Shown: positions 45,841 through 55,705 of the stretch, piece by piece | Numbering within the stretch: the stretch's first letter is position 1 | Layout of the letters: every line of letters begins with the position of its first letter | Assembly: GCF_009847015.1 (NCBI RefSeq) | Contig: NZ_WVEM01000013.1 | Coordinates: 1 to 64,000 of the forward strand | DNA from: Sunxiuqinia indica | GTDB taxonomy: Bacteria > Bacteroidota > Bacteroidia > Bacteroidales > Prolixibacteraceae | Reading direction: 5' to 3' | Length of the DNA stretch: 64,000 nucleotides | Made by a program: the position numbers and the translations under genes | Notes under the pieces: generated by a model | Told to the model about the DNA's origin: nothing | The model's database searches: none | What the model saw: the letters and a program-made list of their open reading frames with translations, nothing else

Positions 45841-47394
45841 CTACTTCAATTTTGCAAAAAGAGCTTTGAAATTGACCTGAGAAGAAACGACTTCTTTTAA
45901 GTCAGCAATTGGCAAGCGCTCTTGTTGCATGGTATCGCGATAACGAATTGTTACTGTTTGATCTTCCAATGTTTGATGATCAACGGTAACGCAGAAAGGT
46001 GTTCCAACTGCGTCCTGACGCCGATATCGTTTCCCAATCGAGTCTTTCTCATCATATTGACAATTGAAATCAAATTTAAGGTCGTCAATAATTTCGCGAG
46101 CTTTTTCAGGCAGTCCGTCTTTTTTTACCAACGGCATAACTGCTAGTTTTACAGGAGCCAATGGTGCTGGTAATTTCAAGACTACCCGGGTATCCTTTTT
46201 ACCATTGGCTGCTTCCAGTTCCTCTTCGAAATAAGAAGCCGACATAATTTGCAGGAACATGCGGTCGACACCAATCGATGTTTCAACCACAAAAGGCACG
46301 TAGGATTTCCCTAATTCAGGATCGTAATATTGAATTTTTTTACCGGAGAACTCCTGATGCTGTGACAAATCGAAGTCGGTACGCGAGTGAATTCCCTCCA
46401 CTTCCTTAAAGCCAAAGGGAAATTTATATTCTACATCGACAGCCGCATTCGCATAGTGCGCCAATTTCTCATGCTCGTGAAAACGATAATTGTCGTCGCC
46501 AAACCCCAGAGCACGGTGCCATTTCATTCGGGTTTCTCTCCATTTGTCAAACCACTCCAATTCTGATCCGGGACGAACGAAGAATTGCATTTCCATTTGT
46601 TCGAACTCACGCATACGAAAAATAAACTGACGAGCCACAATCTCATTCCGGAAAGCTTTACCAATTTGTGCAATCCCAAAAGGTATTTTCATTCGTCCGG
46701 TTTTTTGTACGTTCAGGTAGTTTACAAAAATCCCCTGTGCTGTTTCCGGGCGAAGATAAACTTTCAAGGCGCCATCAGCAGTCGAGCCCATTTCTGTGCC
46801 AAACATCAGGTTGAATTGGCGAACATCAGTCCAATTGCGGGTTCCGCTAACCGGACATGCTATTTCCTGATCAATAATGATTTGCTTCAATTCTGCCAGA
46901 TCATTATCATTTAGTGCATTTGCAAAACGCTCATGCAATTCATCCCATTTCTTCTGATTTGCTAAAACACGGGGATTGGTTTCGCGAAATTGCTTTTCGT
47001 CAAAGGCATCACCAAAACGCTTTTGAGCCTTGGCAACTTCCTTGTTCATTTTATCTTCGAACTTGGCCAATTGCTCTTCAATTAGCACATCGGCACGGTA
47101 TCTTTTTTTCGAATCTTTATTATCAATTAATGGGTCGTTGAAAGCATCAACGTGACCGGAAGCCTTCCAGATAGTTGGGTGCATAAAGATGGCCGAATCT
47201 AATCCCACGACATTTTCATGGAGCATCACCATACTATCCCACCAATATTTTTTGATGTTATTTTTAAGTTCAACTCCATTCTGACCGTAGTCATAGACAG
47301 CTCCAAGCCCATCGTAAATTTCACTCGATTGAAAAACGAATCCATACTCTTTACAATGAGCGATCAGCTTCTTAAAAATATCTTCCTGAGCCAT
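45841..47394 (-). CDS. glyS: glycine--tRNA ligase, single-chain type
   Basis: This class II synthetase of 517 residues charges tRNA-Gly as a dimer of one chain, the type also seen in eukaryotes and Gram-positive bacteria rather than the alpha2-beta2 type. VFQSSEIYDGLGAVYDYG lies near the start, ARQFIFRMREFEQMEMQFF (about 255-273) is the motif 2 stretch, GVDRMFLQIM the motif 3 end and the C-terminal anticodon domain begins with LAPVKLAVMPLV. It follows the DUF4834 gene by 26 bases on the same strand and ends in a terminator. Confidence 0.96.
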   Translation of the reverse strand: MAQEDIFKKLIAHCKEYGFVFQSSEIYDGLGAVYDYGQNGVELKNNIKKYWWDSMVMLHENVVGLDSAIFMHPTIWKASGHVDAFNDPLIDNKDSKKRYRADVLIEEQLAKFEDKMNKEVAKAQKRFGDAFDEKQFRETNPRVLANQKKWDELHERFANALNDNDLAELKQIIIDQEIACPVSGTRNWTDVRQFNLMFGTEMGSTADGALKVYLRPETAQGIFVNYLNVQKTGRMKIPFGIAQIGKAFRNEIVARQFIFRMREFEQMEMQFFVRPGSELEWFDKWRETRMKWHRALGFGDDNYRFHEHEKLAHYANAAVDVEYKFPFGFKEVEGIHSRTDFDLSQHQEFSGKKIQYYDPELGKSYVPFVVETSIGVDRMFLQIMSASYFEEELEAANGKKDTRVVLKLPAPLAPVKLAVMPLVKKDGLPEKAREIIDDLKFDFNCQYDEKDSIGKRYRRQDAVGTPFCVTVDHQTLEDQTVTIRYRDTMQQERLPIADLKEVVSSQVNFKALFAKLK

Positions 47395-47420
47395 AAAATC
47401 TTTATTAATATCGTTTGAAT

Positions 47421-47681
47421 TTAGTCTACTTCTTCAAAATCAACATATTCCCCTTCGTCATTCGAAAATTTTCCACCTTGGGACTTATTCCCTTCAATGG
47501 TAACATCTCCTTCTTTTCGGGACTTTTGCTGATTGTTGAAATTGTTCGATTGTTTGGGTCGATTGAAAAACAATGGAAGGACTAATCTTGCAACAAAGCG
47601 AATCAGATAATAAATCACTATGATTACAAAAAGTGTCTTGACGAAATTTACTAAAAACAAAATCACGTTTAATTCTTCCAT
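47421..47681 (-). CDS. DUF4834 family small membrane protein
   Basis: The 86-residue protein has one N-terminal membrane segment (about 8-30) with VKTLFVIIVIYYLIRFVARL, and a polar tail ending in EGEYVDFEEVD, an acidic end usual for DUF4834. It is known only from Bacteroidota and often precedes glyS. No function is known. Its start faces pyrH across a 140-base divergent region. Confidence 0.82.
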   Translation of the reverse strand: MEELNVILFLVNFVKTLFVIIVIYYLIRFVARLVLPLFFNRPKQSNNFNNQQKSRKEGDVTIEGNKSQGGKFSNDEGEYVDFEEVD

Positions 47682-47796
47682 ATCTCTTGAAAATCAGCGG
47701 CCGTAAAATTAACAATTAATTGTGAATTCGAAATCTTGCTAAGCGAGAATCTTTCTAGCAGTAATATTCAATTAATATGAAATTTTAGAATATTTC

Positions 47797-47804
47797 TACC
47801 TTTG
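47797..47804 (+). promoter_or_regulatory. -7 box TACCTTTG of pyrH
   Basis: TACCTTTG fits the TAnnTTTG consensus and lies 17 bases before the ATG at 47822. Confidence 0.6.
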
Positions 47805-47821
47805 CATAAAACAGGAAAAAA

Positions 47822-48532
47822 ATGACTGCATATAAACGTATATTATTAAAGCTGAGTGGCGAGTCTCTTATGGGGAATCAGTCCTACGGAATCGACCAAA
47901 GCCGACTGAATGAATACGCTGAGCAAATTAAAGAAGCGGTTGCGCTTGGCGTGCAAATCGGAATTGTGATTGGTGGTGGAAACATCTTCAGAGGGCTGAG
48001 TGGAGCTACCCAGGGCTTCGATCGTGTAAAAGGCGATCAGATGGGCATGCTTGCCACCGTTATCAATAGCCTGGCATTGAACTCCGCATTAACAGCTCAT
48101 GGCGTAAAATCAAAAGTGCTGACCGCTATTCGCATGGAACCGGTTGGTGAATTCTACTCAAAGGACAAAGCGATTGAAACACTGGAAAGCGGAGTTGTCG
48201 CTATTTTTTCGGCCGGAACAGGAAATCCTTATTTTACAACCGACACAGGCTCCTCATTACGTGGAATTGAAATTGAAGCTGATGCGATGTTTAAAGGAAC
48301 CCGCGTCGACGGAATCTATACGGCAGATCCTGAGAAAGACCCGAATGCCACCAAGTATGATAAGATCTCATTTGACCAGATTTATCATCAGGGGTTAAAG
48401 GTAATGGACCTGACGGCGACAACCATGTGCAAGGAAAACAAGCTTCCGATTGTTGTTTTCAATATGGATGTAAAAGGAAATTTTATTAAAGTATTGAAAG
48501 GTGAAAACATTGGCACACTGGTTCACCTGTAA
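47822..48532 (+). CDS. pyrH: UMP kinase
   Basis: PyrH phosphorylates UMP to UDP in the pyrimidine pathway as a hexamer controlled by GTP and UTP. The 236-residue protein has the amino-acid-kinase motifs LLKLSGESLMG (8-18), VIGGGNIFRGLSG (about 49-61), DQMGMLATVINSLAL and FTTDTGSSLRGIEIEADAM. It is followed by frr after 105 bases, the common bacterial pair, while rpsB-tsf is about 14 kb away at the far end of the window. Confidence 0.97.
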   Translation: MTAYKRILLKLSGESLMGNQSYGIDQSRLNEYAEQIKEAVALGVQIGIVIGGGNIFRGLSGATQGFDRVKGDQMGMLATVINSLALNSALTAHGVKSKVLTAIRMEPVGEFYSKDKAIETLESGVVAIFSAGTGNPYFTTDTGSSLRGIEIEADAMFKGTRVDGIYTADPEKDPNATKYDKISFDQIYHQGLKVMDLTATTMCKENKLPIVVFNMDVKGNFIKVLKGENIGTLVHL

Positions 48533-48596
48533 GAAATTTCACCGAGGATATTTTGATTAAAAAAGTTAAGATTTTTCAAAATTCTCTAAATTTTTC

Positions 48597-48604
48597 TATA
48601 TTTG
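48597..48604 (+). promoter_or_regulatory. -7 box TATATTTG of frr
   Basis: TATATTTG fits TAnnTTTG and ends 33 bases before the frr ATG at 48638, so frr may be transcribed separately from pyrH. Confidence 0.55.
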
Positions 48605-48637
48605 CTCACAGCACAAAAATGAACTGATCATCTGAAC

Positions 48638-49201
48638 ATGGAAGAGGAATTAGAATTAATAATTGAGGTCTGCAAAGAAAAAATGGAAGCTGCCATTGAT
48701 CATCTGGAAAATGAATTGGTTCATATCCGTGCTGGCAAAGCTTCTACAAGGATGTTAGATGGAATCGTGATTGACTACTACGGCAGCATGACTCCTTTAA
48801 ATCAAGTAGCAAACCTGAGCACTCCTGATGCTCGAACAATTGCGATACAACCCTGGGAGAAAGCAATGATTGCTCCCATTGAAAAAGCAATAATGAATGC
48901 GAATTTAGGATTGAATCCTGAAAATAACGGTGAAATCATTCGCATAAATGTACCACCCCTAACCGAGGAAAGGCGCAAAACACTAACAAAGCAAGTTAGC
49001 CAGGAAGGTGAAAAAGCCAGAATTAGTATTCGTGGTGCAAGAAAAGAGGCTAACGAAAGCTTGAAAAAGCTTTTGAAAGATGGCCTGTCTGAGGACGTGG
49101 AAAAAGATGCCGAATCAGAAGTACAACAAATGACTGATAATTTCGGCAAAAAGGTTGACGACTTATTAGAAGATAAAAATCAAGAGATTTTAACAATATA
49201 A
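48638..49201 (+). CDS. frr: ribosome recycling factor
   Basis: Frr splits post-termination ribosomes together with EF-G. The 187-residue length is normal. HIRAGKASTRMLDGIVIDYYGSM (about 29-51) is the conserved hinge-side helix and loop, and INVPPLTEERRKTL with KKVDDLLEDKNQEIL at the end match the family. It starts 105 bases after pyrH and is closed by the terminator at 49254-49283. Confidence 0.97.
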   Translation: MEEELELIIEVCKEKMEAAIDHLENELVHIRAGKASTRMLDGIVIDYYGSMTPLNQVANLSTPDARTIAIQPWEKAMIAPIEKAIMNANLGLNPENNGEIIRINVPPLTEERRKTLTKQVSQEGEKARISIRGARKEANESLKKLLKDGLSEDVEKDAESEVQQMTDNFGKKVDDLLEDKNQEILTI

Positions 49202-49253
49202 TTGTTTCTAGTTTTCTGTTTTCTGAACATTGTTTAATTGTTTTCATGGCTTT

Positions 49254-49283
49254 GAGGCAGCTTAATTAGGCTGCCTCTTTTTT
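49254..49283 (+). terminator. intrinsic terminator of frr
   Basis: An 8-bp stem GAGGCAGC (49254-49261) pairs with GCTGCCTC (49270-49277) around an eight-base loop, followed by six T (49278-49283). Confidence 0.9.
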
Positions 49284-49530
49284 CGTCTTCCCTCTCCTGA
49301 TTGAGAGATAGAATTCAGATTCCTTTCGAAGATTCTCTCCCCCTTATTTTTTCATCCATTATTTTTATATCTCCTCACTTTCGTTAATTTTAGAATGCTA
49401 ATGATTGGGGCATATTTAACACACTAGCAGATGAAAATTGCCTGAAAACTAGTTTTCATCAACCTCAAAGTGTGTTGGGAATGCCATCGAAAACTTAACA
49501 CATTCAGGCGATTAATATAAAACGATAAAC
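49284..49530. other. intergenic stretch before the PHP phosphatase gene
   Basis: AT-rich region with C/T-rich tracts such as CTCCCCCTTA. No RNA gene, TAnnTTTG box or repeat was recognised. It presumably holds the promoter of the 49531 gene. Confidence 0.4.
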
Positions 49531-50316
49531 ATGCAAGGTTTAATAGATTATCACATGCACAGCATTTTGTCGGACGGTAAGAATACCCACGAGGAGATGA
49601 TCAAAAGAGGAATTGAGTTAGGACTTGACGAAATTGGCTTTAGCGACCATGTTTGCCTTAAGCCGGTTTCCTGGGCCATATCTCCAATCGATATTCCTGT
49701 GATGACTGAGCAGATTCTTGCTCTTCGTGAAAAGTATAGCGATCAAATAAAAGTTCTTTATGGAATTGAAATGGATTACTTCCCCGGAAAAGAACAAGAA
49801 ATACAAGAGCTAATTGCGAGTCTCCCACTGGATTATGTTATCGGATCGGTTCATTTTATAGGCGACTGGAATTTTGACACCGATAAATCGCTTTATGGAA
49901 AATGGACTAATGACGAGCTATATCATATGTATTATGAGCTGATTCAACTCGCGGCAAATTCGGGTTTGTTTGACACCATTGGACATCTTGACATTATCAA
50001 GAAATTCAGGATTTATCCAGAAAGCAACTTGTCCGGGTTGGTTGAAGAAACCCTCAAAGTAATCAAAGAAAACAAACTGGTTGTGGAGCTCAACACCGGA
50101 GGGTTAGATCGACCTTGCGCCGAGTTGACTCCAAGTCCATATATAGTCGAACGGTGTTATCACCATCACATTCCGATGACCATCTCATCGGATGCGCACA
50201 GCACAAAACAAATAGCCAGGCATTACGAAACCGGACTGACTTTGATGAAAAAGGTTGGGTTCGAAAAAATTGCGACTTTTGAAAACCGGGAACTAAAAAT
50301 GACCCGAATCCCGTAA
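49531..50316 (+). CDS. PHP-domain histidinol-phosphatase-like protein
   Basis: The 261-residue protein has the PHP metal site: His8 and His10 in DYHMHSILSDG, His40 in GFSDHVCLKP, a GIEMDYFPG loop (about 74-82), VIGSVHFIGDW, HLDIIKKF and the late SSDAHSTKQ. These match HisK-type histidinol-phosphatases, which hydrolyse L-histidinol phosphate, but no other his gene is near, so another phosphoester or a nucleotide substrate is possible. It stands alone between frr and dxs. Confidence 0.86.
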   Translation: MQGLIDYHMHSILSDGKNTHEEMIKRGIELGLDEIGFSDHVCLKPVSWAISPIDIPVMTEQILALREKYSDQIKVLYGIEMDYFPGKEQEIQELIASLPLDYVIGSVHFIGDWNFDTDKSLYGKWTNDELYHMYYELIQLAANSGLFDTIGHLDIIKKFRIYPESNLSGLVEETLKVIKENKLVVELNTGGLDRPCAELTPSPYIVERCYHHHIPMTISSDAHSTKQIARHYETGLTLMKKVGFEKIATFENRELKMTRIP

Positions 50317-50398
50317 TAACCCTAACAAATGAACGTTAGCAGCATACAGATTCAGCTTTAAACTGACGAATGTATAAGGCTGTGTTTAATAGAAGTTG

Positions 50399-50406
50399 TA
50401 TATTTG
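50399..50406 (+). promoter_or_regulatory. -7 box TATATTTG of dxs
   Basis: TATATTTG fits TAnnTTTG and ends 16 bases before the dxs ATG at 50423. Confidence 0.55.
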
Positions 50407-50422
50407 AGCCCAAATTTTTTGA

Positions 50423-52327
50423 ATGAAGGAACCTGAGGGAAGCATACTAAAGAAGATTAACAGCCCTGCGGATTTAAGGAAGTTAAAACCGGAAGACTTA
50501 ACATTATTGTGTGATGAACTGCGACAGTTCATTATTGACGAGGTTTCAACAAACCCTGGTCATCTCGGTGCCAGTTTAGGCGTTGTGGAATTAACCGTCG
50601 CTCTTCACTACGTCTACCAAACTCCTTACGATCAACTCATTTGGGATGTTGGCCATCAGGCATATGGTCATAAAATATTGACTGGCCGCAGAGATATATT
50701 TCACACAAATAGGAAATATAAGGGAATCAGTGGATTCCCAAAACCTTCAGAAAGTGAATATGACTCGTTTGGCGTTGGACATGCCAGCACCTCGATTTCC
50801 GCAGCCTTAGGAATGGCACTTGCCTCTTCTGTAAAAAAAGAAAGAGACCGTAAAATTGTAGCCGTTATTGGCGATGGATCAATGACGGGCGGCATGGCTT
50901 TCGAAGGGCTGAACAATGCTGCATCGAATAATTCTGACGTTCTTATCATTTTAAATGACAACAATATGGCTATTGATCCCAATGTTGGTGGGGTTAGCAG
51001 CTATTTGCTCAACATTTCAAAGTCGAAACAATACAATAAACTGAAAAACGATGTTTGGGATGGATTGGGAAAACTCAACGGATTTGGTCCCAAAGCACGT
51101 CGCTTGGTTCAAAAAACCGAAGGGGCTTTAAAATCCTATCTATTAAAAGAATCCAATCTTTTTGAAAGTCTGGGAATTCGATATTTTGGTCCTATTGATG
51201 GGCACGACATTGAATATCTGACTAAAGTGCTTCGCGACTTACGCGATATTCAGGGGCCAAAGCTACTGCATATCATCACCAAAAAGGGAAAAGGATTTAA
51301 GCTGGCCGAACTAAACCAAACAGTTTACCATGCCCCCGGAAAGTTTGATAAAACAACCGGGAAAATTATTGGTTGCGAATGCGAGCTGAACAAACCTCCC
51401 AAATTTCAGAATGTATTTGGAAATACGCTTGTAGAACTTGCTGAAAAAAATCCTCGGATTGTGGGCGTTACTCCTGCCATGCCTACAGGCAGTTCGTTAA
51501 ATATCATGATGGAGAAAATGCCGGATCGGGCTTTCGATGTGGGTATTGCAGAACCTCACGCGGTTACGTTTTCCGCAGGGATGGCTATTCAGGGAATGAT
51601 TCCTTTTTGCAATATCTATTCAACATTTATGCAACGAGCTTACGACCAGATCATTCATGATGTGGCCATTCAAAATCTAAATGTCGTTTTCTGCCTCGAC
51701 CGGGGAGGATTGGTAGGAGCAGATGGAGCTACTCATCATGGGGTTTTTGATTTAGCTTACATGCGGAACATTCCAAACATGACGGTGTCGGCTCCAATGG
51801 ATGAAATTGAGTTGCGCAATATGATGTACACTTCGCAGCAAGATAATATGGGCCCTTTTTCAATTCGCTATCCTCGCGGATGTGGCTGCAAAGTGGATTG
51901 GCGACAACCATTCGAATTGGCAGAAGTAGGCAAAGGACGCGTGCTTACGGAGGGAGATGATTTGGCCATTTTAACTATTGGAACTACCGGAATAGCAGCC
52001 TCGCGTGCTGTAAAATCGCTGCACAAAAAAGAATTCTCAGTTGCTCATTACGATATGCGATATGTAAAACCGCTTGATGAAGAGTTATTGCACCAGATTT
52101 TCACGAAATTTAAACAGGTTATCACCATTGAGGACGGAGTGATTCAAGGTGGATTTGGCACGGCCGTCTTAGAATTTATGTCATCTAATAACTATTGCTC
52201 AAAACTTGTGCGGATGGGAGTGCCCGACCAATTTATTGAGCATGGAACACCGGAAGAGCTCCAACGTGATTGTGGCTTCGATCAAAAAGGCATTTTCAAT
52301 AAGTGTATTGAATTAATTCTGGGGTAA
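50423..52327 (+). CDS. dxs: 1-deoxy-D-xylulose-5-phosphate synthase
   Basis: Dxs condenses pyruvate and glyceraldehyde 3-phosphate, the first step of the MEP isoprenoid pathway that also feeds undecaprenol. The 634-residue thiamine-diphosphate enzyme has His47 in [42 protein letters not shown] (about 150-165) with the metal-binding [19 protein letters not shown] and the pyrimidine-domain [15 protein letters not shown]. The length is typical. It is followed 64 bases later by the sensor kinase. Confidence 0.97.
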   Translation: MKEPEGSILKKINSPADLRKLKPEDLTLLCDELRQFIIDEVSTNPGHLGASLGVVELTVALHYVYQTPYDQLIWDVGHQAYGHKILTGRRDIFHTNRKYKGISGFPKPSESEYDSFGVGHASTSISAALGMALASSVKKERDRKIVAVIGDGSMTGGMAFEGLNNAASNNSDVLIILNDNNMAIDPNVGGVSSYLLNISKSKQYNKLKNDVWDGLGKLNGFGPKARRLVQKTEGALKSYLLKESNLFESLGIRYFGPIDGHDIEYLTKVLRDLRDIQGPKLLHIITKKGKGFKLAELNQTVYHAPGKFDKTTGKIIGCECELNKPPKFQNVFGNTLVELAEKNPRIVGVTPAMPTGSSLNIMMEKMPDRAFDVGIAEPHAVTFSAGMAIQGMIPFCNIYSTFMQRAYDQIIHDVAIQNLNVVFCLDRGGLVGADGATHHGVFDLAYMRNIPNMTVSAPMDEIELRNMMYTSQQDNMGPFSIRYPRGCGCKVDWRQPFELAEVGKGRVLTEGDDLAILTIGTTGIAASRAVKSLHKKEFSVAHYDMRYVKPLDEELLHQIFTKFKQVITIEDGVIQGGFGTAVLEFMSSNNYCSKLVRMGVPDQFIEHGTPEELQRDCGFDQKGIFNKCIELILG

Positions 52328-52391
52328 CTGCAATTTCGCCGGGCACGAATACTTTTTAAATACATGATTCGTTTAGCAAGCAGAACAAAAC

Positions 52392-53558
52392 TTGACAATC
52401 TTGGAACTATACTTTAAAAAACGACGCTGGAAGATCCTGTTGCTGTTGGCTGCAATGCTCATTGGGGCAGGCTCTTTGATTTACACTAATTGGCTGGTTA
52501 ATCAAATGTCGGTTCAAGAACGCAAAAGTGTTGAATTGTGGGCCGAAGCGATGAAACGGTTAGTTGATAATGAGCACGGAGCAAATCAAGACTTAACCTT
52601 GCTTCAGGGGATCATCGAAAACAACACGTCGATTCCCATTATTTGGACCTCAGCCAATGACGATATTCTGGGAGACAGAAACATAAAATACAACGAGAAA
52701 CGAAAAAATGCAGTCCTGCAACATGAATTGCAGAAGATGAAAGACCAAAAAGACCCCATTGAAATTGTTCTTTCTGAAAATACAGTGCAATACCTTTATT
52801 ATCGCGATTCATACTTGCTGCAGAATTTACGTTATTTTCCATTAGCACAGTTTGGAGTCATTATGCTTTTCATAACCGTGTCATACTTTGCGTTTAGCTC
52901 TTCACGAAAAGCCGAGCAAAACCAGGTTTGGGTGGGAATGTCGAAAGAAACAGCTCACCAGCTGGGTACGCCCATCTCATCGTTGATGGCGTGGATCGAA
53001 ATCCTGAAAATGAAAGATATTGATGAGACCACTATTTCCGAAATAGAAAAAGACGTTTCACGTTTGGAAAAAATCACCGAGCGTTTCTCAAAAATTGGAT
53101 CAAGACCGGAATTATTAACCGACGACCTCAAAAAGGTGCTAAGTTCCTCTGTGAACTATCTCGAAACCAGATGTTCTCAACGAGTTAAGTTTATCCTTGA
53201 CATGGATGAAAACACCTATTACGACGTCCCGCACAATGCGGCTTTGTTCAGTTGGGTAATCGAGAATTTGTGCAAAAATGCCATCGATGCGATTGACTCC
53301 CATGGCGTTATCAGCCTTCACCTTATAAAGAAAAATTCGAGCGTGGTCTTGGATATTTCGGATAATGGAAAAGGGATTTCAAAATCGCAGTTTAAAACAA
53401 TATTCGAACCTGGTTATACAACTAAAAAACGAGGGTGGGGACTTGGCCTTTCACTGGCAAAGCGGATCATCGAGAACTATCATAAAGGAAAAATTTTCAT
53501 TAAACATTCTGAAATTGGGAAGGGTACAACTTTCCGGATTGTCCTTCCAACAAGCTGA
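52392..53558 (+). CDS. sensor histidine kinase
   Basis: The 388-residue inner-membrane kinase has membrane segments at about 14-34 and 152-169 with a 115-residue periplasmic sensor between them. The H-box is ETAHQLGTPISSLMAW with His189; then NLCKNAIDAI (N-box), DISDNGKGIS (G1) and GWGLGLSLA (G2) give the ATPase domain. The reading frame starts with TTG at 52392; no in-frame ATG lies before the first membrane segment. No response regulator is adjacent, so the partner is elsewhere. The signal is unknown. Confidence 0.9.
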   Translation: MTILELYFKKRRWKILLLLAAMLIGAGSLIYTNWLVNQMSVQERKSVELWAEAMKRLVDNEHGANQDLTLLQGIIENNTSIPIIWTSANDDILGDRNIKYNEKRKNAVLQHELQKMKDQKDPIEIVLSENTVQYLYYRDSYLLQNLRYFPLAQFGVIMLFITVSYFAFSSSRKAEQNQVWVGMSKETAHQLGTPISSLMAWIEILKMKDIDETTISEIEKDVSRLEKITERFSKIGSRPELLTDDLKKVLSSSVNYLETRCSQRVKFILDMDENTYYDVPHNAALFSWVIENLCKNAIDAIDSHGVISLHLIKKNSSVVLDISDNGKGISKSQFKTIFEPGYTTKKRGWGLGLSLAKRIIENYHKGKIFIKHSEIGKGTTFRIVLPTS

Positions 53559-53668
53559 TTTTTCAACATCGGAAAATCCAATAATCGACTGACAGAAAGA
53601 TTTTTGCAGAAAAACAGGTTTTCGTTGTTAAAAAAATCAGATAATTTTCGCTGTTTGTTTATTTTTTA

Positions 53669-53676
53669 TACTTTTG
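53669..53676 (+). promoter_or_regulatory. -7 box TACTTTTG of the yceD-rpmF unit
   Basis: TACTTTTG fits TAnnTTTG and ends 19 bases before the ATG at 53696. Confidence 0.6.
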
Positions 53677-53695
53677 CAACACTTTTTTCCAAGCA

Positions 53696-54229
53696 ATGGC
53701 AAATTTAAAAGCATATAACATTGCACTCAAAGGACTTGGAACTGGAGAGCATCGTTTCGACTATCAGGTAGAACGGAAGTTTTTTGAGTATTTCGACGGA
53801 GGAATCGCCGAGGATGGCGACATAAGCGTCGTGTTGAAGTTGGAAAAACAGAGTTCATTAATTGTTCTTTGGTTTCATGTTGAAGGAACGGTAAAAATAC
53901 AATGTGATCGCTGTCTTGACTTATTTGATCAACCGATTGAAAGTGAGAACACGGTTTACGTTAAGTATGGCGAAGAAAAATATGAAGAAGGCGACGATGT
54001 TGTCTGGATTGCACCAGACGAATCACACATCAATGTTGCCAAGCTCATTTACGACTTCATCATCTTGTCCATTCCAATAAAACATGTTCATCCGGATGAT
54101 GAAAATGGCAATAGCCTTTGTAATCCGGAAATGTTGAAAAAATTAGCCCAAATGTCCGTAAAGGTTGAAAAAGAAAAACCAGCAGACTCAAGATGGGACG
54201 AGTTAAAAAAATTATTAGATAACAAATAA
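53696..54229 (+). CDS. yceD: DUF177/YceD-family protein
   Basis: The 177-residue protein has the DUF177 core with VKIQCDRCLDLFDQPIE (about 69-85), where the C-x2-C pair recalls a metal-binding turn, and a later VAKLIYDFIILSIPIKHVHP. YceD-like proteins are coded next to rpmF across bacteria and are linked to 23S rRNA handling. It lies 12 bases before rpmF and has its own promoter box, so the two form one unit. Confidence 0.9.
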   Translation: MANLKAYNIALKGLGTGEHRFDYQVERKFFEYFDGGIAEDGDISVVLKLEKQSSLIVLWFHVEGTVKIQCDRCLDLFDQPIESENTVYVKYGEEKYEEGDDVVWIAPDESHINVAKLIYDFIILSIPIKHVHPDDENGNSLCNPEMLKKLAQMSVKVEKEKPADSRWDELKKLLDNK

Positions 54230-54241
54230 AGACTTTAAAAA

Positions 54242-54427
54242 ATGGCACATCCAAAACACAAAACATCAAAATCCAGAAGGGATAAGAGAAGAACACACTA
54301 CAAAGCAACACCTTCAACTCTGTCTACGTGTTCTAATTGTGGCGCTACTGTAAAATACCATACTGTTTGTGGAGAATGTGGTTACTACAGAGGCAAGCTG
54401 GCAATCGAAAAAGACGTAATCGTTTAA
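54242..54427 (+). CDS. rpmF: 50S ribosomal protein L32
   Basis: L32 is a small zinc-ribbon protein of the large subunit. The 61-residue chain starts with MAHPKHKTSKSRRDKRRTHY and has four zinc-binding cysteines (30, 33, 43, 46). The unit ends in a strong terminator. In many bacteria plsX or fabH follows in the same operon; here only fabH follows, after a 245-base gap. Confidence 0.97.
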   Translation: MAHPKHKTSKSRRDKRRTHYKATPSTLSTCSNCGATVKYHTVCGECGYYRGKLAIEKDVIV

Positions 54428-54441
54428 GATCCTCATCATAT

Positions 54442-54472
54442 GATCAGAAGATTAATCTTCTGATCTTTTTTT
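54442..54472 (+). terminator. intrinsic terminator of yceD-rpmF
   Basis: A perfect 24-base palindrome (54442-54465, arms GATCAGAAGATT) runs into seven T (54466-54472), 14 bases after the rpmF stop. Confidence 0.9.
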
Positions 54473-54672
54473 GCCCTCCATATAAACTTTTCGAACATTT
54501 TAATTGATTGTTTTAAAACGACTTACGGTAATTCTTTTGCCTAATTTTCTTTGCTGTTCGAATATTTCACCCTATCTTTCGCCATCTTTTTTAAACAAAT
54601 TTTGTTACTCAATTAGCAATCGCTTTTTGTGATTTAAAATTACGCGCTAATTGATTGATTAACGTATAGATT

Positions 54673-55674
54673 ATGCAAGAGACACGTGCTGCAATTACAG
54701 GCATTGGAGCCTATTTGCCAAGTTACAGGCTGACCAATGAAGAGATAAGCACTATGGTTGACACCACCGATGAATGGATCATGCAACGCATCGGAATTAA
54801 AGAAAGACGCATCCTCAAGGAGAAAGGCAAAGCCACCTCCGATATGGGAACCGAGGCAGTAAAACAACTGCTCGAGAAAACAAACACCAGGCCCGATGAA
54901 ATTGAGCTGCTAATTTGTGCCACAATTACTCCTGATCGGCCATTCCCGGCAACAGCAAACATTATTAGTCGAAAAGCCAGGTTGACAAATGCCTGGAGTT
55001 ATGATATTAGTGCTGCATGCTCTGGATTTGTTTTTGCCCTGACAACTGCTGCTAAATTTATCGAATGCGGACAGTATAAAAAGGTGATTGTTGTCGGAGC
55101 TGATATGATGTCGGCCATTACAGACTATACGGACAGGTCTACTTGCCCATTATTTGGTGATGGAGCGTCAGCTGTATTGCTTGAACCAACTACTGAAGAT
55201 GTTGGAATTATTGACCACATGAATCACACTGACGGCAAAGGCCGTCATTACCTGCACGTTAAGGCTGGGGGGTCAAAAATGCCAACCACTCCCGAAACGC
55301 TCCAGCAGCGAATGCAATATGTGCATCAAGACGGACAAACGGTTTTTAAATACGCCGTATCACGAATGGCCGATGTTGCTGTTGACATAATGAAGAAACA
55401 TGACATCACCCCGGATAAATTAGCATGGCTTGTTCCTCATCAGGCAAATATGAGGATTATTGATGCTGTTGCTCGGCGCATGAAAATAAGTCGTGAGCAA
55501 GTAATGATCAATATTGAAAACTATGGGAATACTACGGCGGCCACAATTCCGCTTTGCCTTTACGACTACGAAAATCAGCTAAAAAAAGGAGACAATGTGA
55601 TTTTGGCTGCTTTTGGAGCAGGTTTTACGTGGGGATCCATGTACCTAAAATGGGCATACGACACGAATAAATAA
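54673..55674 (+). CDS. fabH: 3-oxoacyl-ACP synthase III
   Basis: FabH condenses acetyl-CoA with malonyl-ACP to start fatty acid synthesis. The 333-residue enzyme has the full Cys-His-Asn triad: Cys116 in SAACSGFVFAL, His256 in VPHQANMRI and Asn286 in NYGNTTAATIPL. DTTDEWIMQRIGIKER near the start is also typical. It starts 245 bases after rpmF, beyond that unit's terminator, and is followed by a hotdog-fold gene after 31 bases. plsX is not between rpmF and fabH. Confidence 0.95.
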   Translation: MQETRAAITGIGAYLPSYRLTNEEISTMVDTTDEWIMQRIGIKERRILKEKGKATSDMGTEAVKQLLEKTNTRPDEIELLICATITPDRPFPATANIISRKARLTNAWSYDISAACSGFVFALTTAAKFIECGQYKKVIVVGADMMSAITDYTDRSTCPLFGDGASAVLLEPTTEDVGIIDHMNHTDGKGRHYLHVKAGGSKMPTTPETLQQRMQYVHQDGQTVFKYAVSRMADVAVDIMKKHDITPDKLAWLVPHQANMRIIDAVARRMKISREQVMINIENYGNTTAATIPLCLYDYENQLKKGDNVILAAFGAGFTWGSMYLKWAYDTNK

Positions 55675-55705
55675 TCTATATTCAATAACCAAAAGACATG
55701 ATCTC

